This document shows, piece after piece, positions 60,166 through 64,000 of a DNA stretch of 64,000 nucleotides. The stretch spans positions 1 to 64,000 of the forward strand of contig JAEINL010000010.1 in NCBI GenBank assembly GCA_016342655.1, read 5' to 3'. The DNA comes from Sphaerochaeta sp. GTDB taxonomy: Bacteria; Spirochaetota; Spirochaetia; Sphaerochaetales; Sphaerochaetaceae. Under the pieces are notes generated by a model. The model was not told where the DNA came from. It was given only the letters and a program-made list of their open reading frames with translations, and searched no databases. Both the position numbers and the translations under genes were made by a program. Within the stretch, counting starts at the first letter, position 1. The number at the start of each line of letters is the position of its first letter.

Positions 60166-61641
60166 CTATGCTTCATCCAACCATGCTACAGTGTCCCATA
60201 TAGCTAGACCCTCATTCTCCTGAAGGGGACCTGGGGTACTTCTCCCTTCAATGACTATCTTCTTCAGGTTTGCCCGCAGTTTCGCTACCAATTCAGGGTG
60301 GTCTGCCACAACATTGTGTTTTTCAGAGATATCATTGGCAAGATCATAGAGCTGGAAGCGTGGAAGCAGAGCTTCCTCCCCCGAACCTGGCTGTGGGGGT
60401 GACCAACCACCAGAGCCGGGACACATCTCCAGCTTCCAGGACCCACTGCGTATCGACAATGAACCGTCGATGCTCTGATGAACCAATGTGGAGCGAACTT
60501 CACCAGCATCAGGATCTTCCCACAAGGGACGATTGCTTACACTGTCTTCAGCAGCAGTAGGGCCTGCCTCGTAGCCAAGATAGTCAGCGAGGGTGGCAAA
60601 CAGGTCGGATAGACAGACCAGGCGATCACAAACCTTGTTCTGAGCAACTACCTTTGGCCACTGCACCAAGAGAGGCACCCTGTGACCCCCTTCAAAGATA
60701 TCACTTTTCATCCCCCTGAAATGATAGCTGGGGTTATGCTTCTTTTCTGCAAGCTCAGCAAAGTCAGCCATGGGGGAACAGCCGTTGTCCGAGGTAAAGA
60801 TGACCAAGGTGTTTTCCAGCAACCCTTCTGCCTCCAATTGTTCTTGCACCCGTCTGAGCACGTCATCACAGTGGAGGACAAAGTCCCCATAGGCATTGGT
60901 ATGGGACTTGCCCTTGAAAGCGGGATGGGGAAGGATCGGTGTATGGGGAGCAGGGAGGGCGAAGTAGATGAAGAACGGCCTGTCATCCTGCTTGGCAATG
61001 CTGGTCAGCACCTTGTCCGTGAGGTGGTCAAGAACCTGCTCATGGACAAAGTCAGGGGCCGTAAGCCCCTCTCTCCAAAACCCCTTGCCCGTTCCCTTGG
61101 TGATGTGGTCAGGAACGGCGGTAAACCGGTTGTTCTCAATATAGACATAGGGAGGCATGTCCAACGATCCGCTGATCCCGTAGTAATAGTCGAAGCCACT
61201 ATCGACCGGGGAGTTCTTGATGGTAGCTGTAAAGTCTATGCCGTCACTATGGGCAAAGTCAGGCTGCTGCACAAAATTGGCAAGCTTAGGGAACTCCATG
61301 CCGAGGTGCCATTTGCCGATGGCTTCGGTGCGGTAGCCACAAGAGCTGAGCATGTGGGCTACTGTTGTGCGACCCTGTGGTATCAGGGGGGAAGAGTATC
61401 CCCCAAGCACACCCTCTTTCAAGGGTGAGCGCCAGTTGTAGCGTCCTGTCATGATGCTGTAGCGTGAAGGGGTACATACAGCGGAGCTTGCATGGGCATC
61501 GGTAAACCGAAGTCCTCCCTTGGCAAGGGAATCAAAGGCAGGAGTCTCAAAAGGACAGTTCCCGTTGTTTGCAGAGACATCCCCATAGCCCAGGTCATCG
61601 GCTAGGATGTAGATGATGTTTGGTTTGGTTGGTAGTTGCAT
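60166..61641 (-). CDS. Sulfatase (arylsulfatase family)
   Basis: A 491-residue sulfatase. The metal-binding pair DD lies in IIYILADDLGYGD at the N-terminus. The formylglycine signature C-T-P-S-R (Cys at residue 56) is in SAVCTPSRYSIMTGR. GKWHLG and HTPILPHP follow. The Cys-type needs a formylglycine-generating or anSME enzyme encoded elsewhere. No signal peptide is visible after choosing the ATG with AAGGGG upstream, so it may act in the cytoplasm on imported sulfated sugars. The adjacent large binding protein and permease fit glycosaminoglycan or mucin fragments. Confidence 0.9.
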   Translation of the reverse strand: MQLPTKPNIIYILADDLGYGDVSANNGNCPFETPAFDSLAKGGLRFTDAHASSAVCTPSRYSIMTGRYNWRSPLKEGVLGGYSSPLIPQGRTTVAHMLSSCGYRTEAIGKWHLGMEFPKLANFVQQPDFAHSDGIDFTATIKNSPVDSGFDYYYGISGSLDMPPYVYIENNRFTAVPDHITKGTGKGFWREGLTAPDFVHEQVLDHLTDKVLTSIAKQDDRPFFIYFALPAPHTPILPHPAFKGKSHTNAYGDFVLHCDDVLRRVQEQLEAEGLLENTLVIFTSDNGCSPMADFAELAEKKHNPSYHFRGMKSDIFEGGHRVPLLVQWPKVVAQNKVCDRLVCLSDLFATLADYLGYEAGPTAAEDSVSNRPLWEDPDAGEVRSTLVHQSIDGSLSIRSGSWKLEMCPGSGGWSPPQPGSGEEALLPRFQLYDLANDISEKHNVVADHPELVAKLRANLKKIVIEGRSTPGPLQENEGLAIWDTVAWLDEA

Positions 61642-61766
61642 GGGAAGCCCCTTTGCCAGATGATGGATAATCAGAACGTTCAAGTGTAGGAAGAATGCCT
61701 CAAGGAGACGAAAACTGAACGCAAGAATACATAAGCACTTGAAACAGAAAAATCTTCAAACGAGAA

Positions 61767-61799
61767 ATGGCCACAAGAGGGATTCCCTCTTGTGGCCAT
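61767..61799 (-). terminator. Strong hairpin after the large binding-protein gene
   Basis: A perfect 15-bp GC-rich stem (ATGGCCACAAGAGGG and its complement) with a 3-nt loop, followed on the minus strand by TTCTCGTTTG. It lies between the binding-protein stop and the sulfatase start and would strongly reduce read-through. Confidence 0.75.
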
Positions 61800-61812
61800 C
61801 ATAGGTCCTAAG

Positions 61813-63513
61813 TTACTTGTACTGGCGGTTGTAGGCAGTCTGCATGAGGGAAAGGACTGCAGGCATCTGCAACTTGTCAAGATTCTTCACGTATTCGTTC
61901 CAAACCTTGTTGTCATTGACGTCCATCGAACCGACCATGAACTTTACAGAACTCTGGCGGATAAAGTTGGCCAGCTCGCGCTTGACTGTGGAGAACTTTT
62001 CATTCTCGTCAGAAGTGTACTTGAGCATAGGAACTTCAAGTTCAGGATGCTCACTGCTCTTGTAGAGATTATAGGTCTCGTCAAACAGAACCTTCTCATT
62101 GTTCTCAGGCAGGTAGTAGTCAGGATTTGCTGGGGTGGAAGGCTCCTTAGCCAGACCATTCATCAAGGAAGGGGTCATGGCAGAGGCATAGACCTGGATC
62201 CACGTGTCGTTCTGAGGATCCTTGTCATTCCACAAGGTCAGCTGCTCCCAGACAGCAGCCTTACCATCGAGGCCTATCTGACCGGGTTTTGCCCAATCCC
62301 AGGCTTCGCCCTGGAAACCGTTACGCTGCAACAGGGTGCCTTCGGCGCTGTACATGAAGTCAAAGTAGCGCATGATGGCATCAGCATATTCAGTTTCTGA
62401 TGAAAGGACTAGCTGGCCAATCCCAGGATTCTGGAAGAATGCAACAGACTCCTGCACACCCTTAGGCCCCTTCAGCGGTGCAATTGCTGCAAAGTTGTTG
62501 AAACGGTCACCACCGATGGTGGTAAACTGGCCTCTCCAGCCACCCGCTACAAAACCGACAGTGCTCTGGGCAGAACTTTCTACCAGCTGGGTAAGCTGAC
62601 TGGAATCCTGGGTAAAGGAACCGTTGTAGATCAAGCCCTCCTTGTAGAGTCTATTGATGTACGCAAGACCTTCACGGTAGGCATCCTTGTTCATTGCAGT
62701 GTCGACCTTCTTGCCATCCATGATATACCCGACGTTATCGTTCGCATTTGCATTGATATTGGTGTCGAGGTCACAGTAGATGAAGGAGTTGAGCACAAAG
62801 CGCTCCACTTGGTCAGACCATCCGATGATGGATCCAGCAAGGGGGATTTCGTCATTCTTCCCGTTCTTATTGGGATCCTGTTCCTTGATGGCCTTCAGTG
62901 TGTTGTAGAACTCATCGGTTGTGGTAGGAACTGCAAGGCCCAGGCTCTTGAGAAAGGGAGTGTAGACAAACAGCTTTGCCTGGTTGGAACAGTGGTAACA
63001 CCCTTCAAGCCTTGGCATGGAGTAGATGTTGCCATCGATGTTGGTCATGTAGCCGACTCCACCGGGGAACTCAGTGAAGGCCTTCATCAGGTTGGGCATC
63101 CACTCTTGGGAATAGTACTTGTTCATGGGCATGAACAGTCCTTCCTGAGCACCATAGGTGGTCTCCAGCTCATTGTTGATGGCGAAGCCAAGGAATGCAT
63201 CTGGGTAGTCGCCGCTGGCAAGTACCAGAGCAAGCTTCTCAGTCGCTGCCTGTTCGGGGATCATGATGTAGTTCACCTTGATGCCTGTCTTCTCTTCCAT
63301 ATACTTGGTAAAGCGGTTGGTATTGTAGTCCTCAACACAGGGAGGCTGGGCAACCATGATATCCACGGTGATGGGAGTCTTTACGATTGGGAAAGTACCA
63401 TTAGGAGTGTAGACTACCTCTGTAGCTTCTGCAGCACCTTTAGAACCTTGGGCAACGAGTGTCGCTGGTAGCAAGAGTGCTAACAGGACTAGGACAACGA
63501 GAGTTTTTTTCAT
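61813..63513 (-). CDS. Large extracellular solute-binding protein (LplA-like)
   Basis: A 566-residue binding protein of the longer family used with LplB/LplC (YtcP-type) permeases for oligosaccharides. The signal peptide (KKTLVVLVLLALLLPATLVAQGSKG) has no lipobox. Landmarks: NYIMIPEQAATEKLALVLASGDYPDAF, then GYMTNIDGNIYSMPR and NGFQGEAWDWAKPGQ. The start is the ATG after TGGAGGAAC; 12 further codons lie upstream. Directly follows the permease gene. The ligand is probably a sulfated or uronic-acid-containing oligosaccharide, judged from the sulfatase. Confidence 0.9.
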   Translation of the reverse strand: MKKTLVVLVLLALLLPATLVAQGSKGAAEATEVVYTPNGTFPIVKTPITVDIMVAQPPCVEDYNTNRFTKYMEEKTGIKVNYIMIPEQAATEKLALVLASGDYPDAFLGFAINNELETTYGAQEGLFMPMNKYYSQEWMPNLMKAFTEFPGGVGYMTNIDGNIYSMPRLEGCYHCSNQAKLFVYTPFLKSLGLAVPTTTDEFYNTLKAIKEQDPNKNGKNDEIPLAGSIIGWSDQVERFVLNSFIYCDLDTNINANANDNVGYIMDGKKVDTAMNKDAYREGLAYINRLYKEGLIYNGSFTQDSSQLTQLVESSAQSTVGFVAGGWRGQFTTIGGDRFNNFAAIAPLKGPKGVQESVAFFQNPGIGQLVLSSETEYADAIMRYFDFMYSAEGTLLQRNGFQGEAWDWAKPGQIGLDGKAAVWEQLTLWNDKDPQNDTWIQVYASAMTPSLMNGLAKEPSTPANPDYYLPENNEKVLFDETYNLYKSSEHPELEVPMLKYTSDENEKFSTVKRELANFIRQSSVKFMVGSMDVNDNKVWNEYVKNLDKLQMPAVLSLMQTAYNRQYK

Positions 63514-63545
63514 ATGTTCCTCCATTTTTTCTGATGACCTAAAGG

Positions 63546-64000
63546 TCAACCTTTCACAGAACCTATCATGACCCCTTTCACAAAGAACTTCTGGACAAAG
63601 GGGTATAATACCAATAAGGGTAGGCTAGCCACAACAATGAGGGCATACCTGATTGTCTCAGACAAACCCTGGGCACGTATGGCCGCACTTACATCCATGG
63701 TCATCGACGGGGTGTTCTTGTTGATGATGAGGATGTTACGCAAGACTATCTGCAAAGGATAGAGGGCCTGGTTCTGCAGATAGAGCAATGCGTCAAAATA
63801 CTTGTTCCACTGCCCTACTGCATAGAACAGGCCAAGGACTGCGATGATGGCCCCTGAGAGCGGAAACACAAATGAGAAGAGAAAGCGGATGTCCGAGCAG
63901 CCGTCTATCATGGCTGCCTCGTACAGCTCGTCACTGATGTTGTCCTGCAGGAAGGTCCTTGCAATGATGACGTTCCATACCGTTATGGCATTGGGCAGGA
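63546..64000 (-). CDS. ABC transporter permease (LplC/YtcP type), partial at window end
   Basis: The C-terminal 150 codons of a MalG-like permease; the start lies beyond the window. The EAA loop is visible (ELYEAAMIDGCSD), as are the conserved LPNAITVWNVIIARTF segment and the YPFVQKFFVKGVMIGSVKG ending. An internal Met at 63911 is not the start, since the frame stays open and family-like to the edge. Upstream gene of the binding protein and sulfatase. Confidence 0.9.
   Translation of the reverse strand, partial: LPNAITVWNVIIARTFLQDNISDELYEAAMIDGCSDIRFLFSFVFPLSGAIIAVLGLFYAVGQWNKYFDALLYLQNQALYPLQIVLRNILIINKNTPSMTMDVSAAIRAQGLSETIRYALIVVASLPLLVLYPFVQKFFVKGVMIGSVKG

Noticed and set aside
1-64000. 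CRISPR arrays, tRNA or rRNA genes and prophage modules.
   Set aside because: Looked for regular short repeats, cloverleaf-like segments and phage structural genes; none found by eye.

Overview
The window looks like chromosome from a host-associated or sediment fermentative spirochaete, most likely Sphaerochaeta or a close relative (inference from protein style, not from a search). The reasons are the density of carbohydrate ABC transporters with ROK, LacI, DeoR, GntR/FadR and AraC regulators, tripartite tricarboxylate transporter genes, and periplasmic binding proteins whose signal peptides end in Ala-Gln-Gly or Ala-Gly-Gly with no lipobox. No rRNA, tRNA, CRISPR array or phage was seen.

Layout. 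0-2.5 kb: divergent LacI and ROK regulators with recognisable promoters. 2.6-9.0 kb: an AT-rich block (GH20 hexosaminidase, ABC transporter, alpha/alpha-barrel protein), followed by a second GH20 of normal composition (9.4-10.9 kb). 11.1-17.9 kb: a corrinoid methyl-transfer cluster on the minus strand. It holds a reductive activator, a PocR/AraC regulator, a cobalamin riboswitch, a corrinoid protein, a UroD-type methyltransferase fused to a thioredoxin-like domain, a CobW GTPase and a MetH-activation-like protein, but no recognisable substrate methyltransferase. 18.2-21.3 kb: N-acetyl amino sugar genes (GntR, nagA, epimerase). 21.3-29.3 kb: a second AT-rich block with an ABC transporter and four acid-sugar enzymes. 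29.4-31.7 kb: a hicB gene cut in two by a complete 1.9-kb insertion sequence with a 5-bp target duplication. 31.9-38.7 kb: eda-kdgK-tctCBA-dehydratase-FadR, a sugar-acid catabolic operon between two copies of a 26-bp direct repeat. 39.1 kb: an AAC(3)-like acetyltransferase. 40.1-46.5 kb: an RbsA/LsrB-type sugar transporter, a class II aldolase and a divergent DeoR regulator. 46.5-52.0 kb: a LacI-controlled ABC transporter with an FAD oxidoreductase. 52.2-53.9 kb: three unknown proteins. 54.1-55.5 kb: an abiEi-abiEii toxin-antitoxin/phage-defence pair. 55.7-57.8 kb: a pRiA4b-like protein and class I fructose-bisphosphate aldolase. 57.9-64 kb: a membrane AraC regulator broken by an amber codon, a sulfatase, a large binding protein and a permease cut by the window end.

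How the genes fit together. Most operons pair one importer, one regulator and a few enzymes for a particular sugar or sugar acid. Hexosamines come from GH20 and sulfatase action and go through NagA. Sugar acids are dehydrated by enolase-superfamily enzymes and cleaved through KDG/KDPG or DapA/HpcH aldolases. The corrinoid cluster is the least ordinary part: every maintenance and transfer module is present, but the methyl donor is unknown. Starts were moved from the longest open frame where a ribosome binding site or the family start argued for it.
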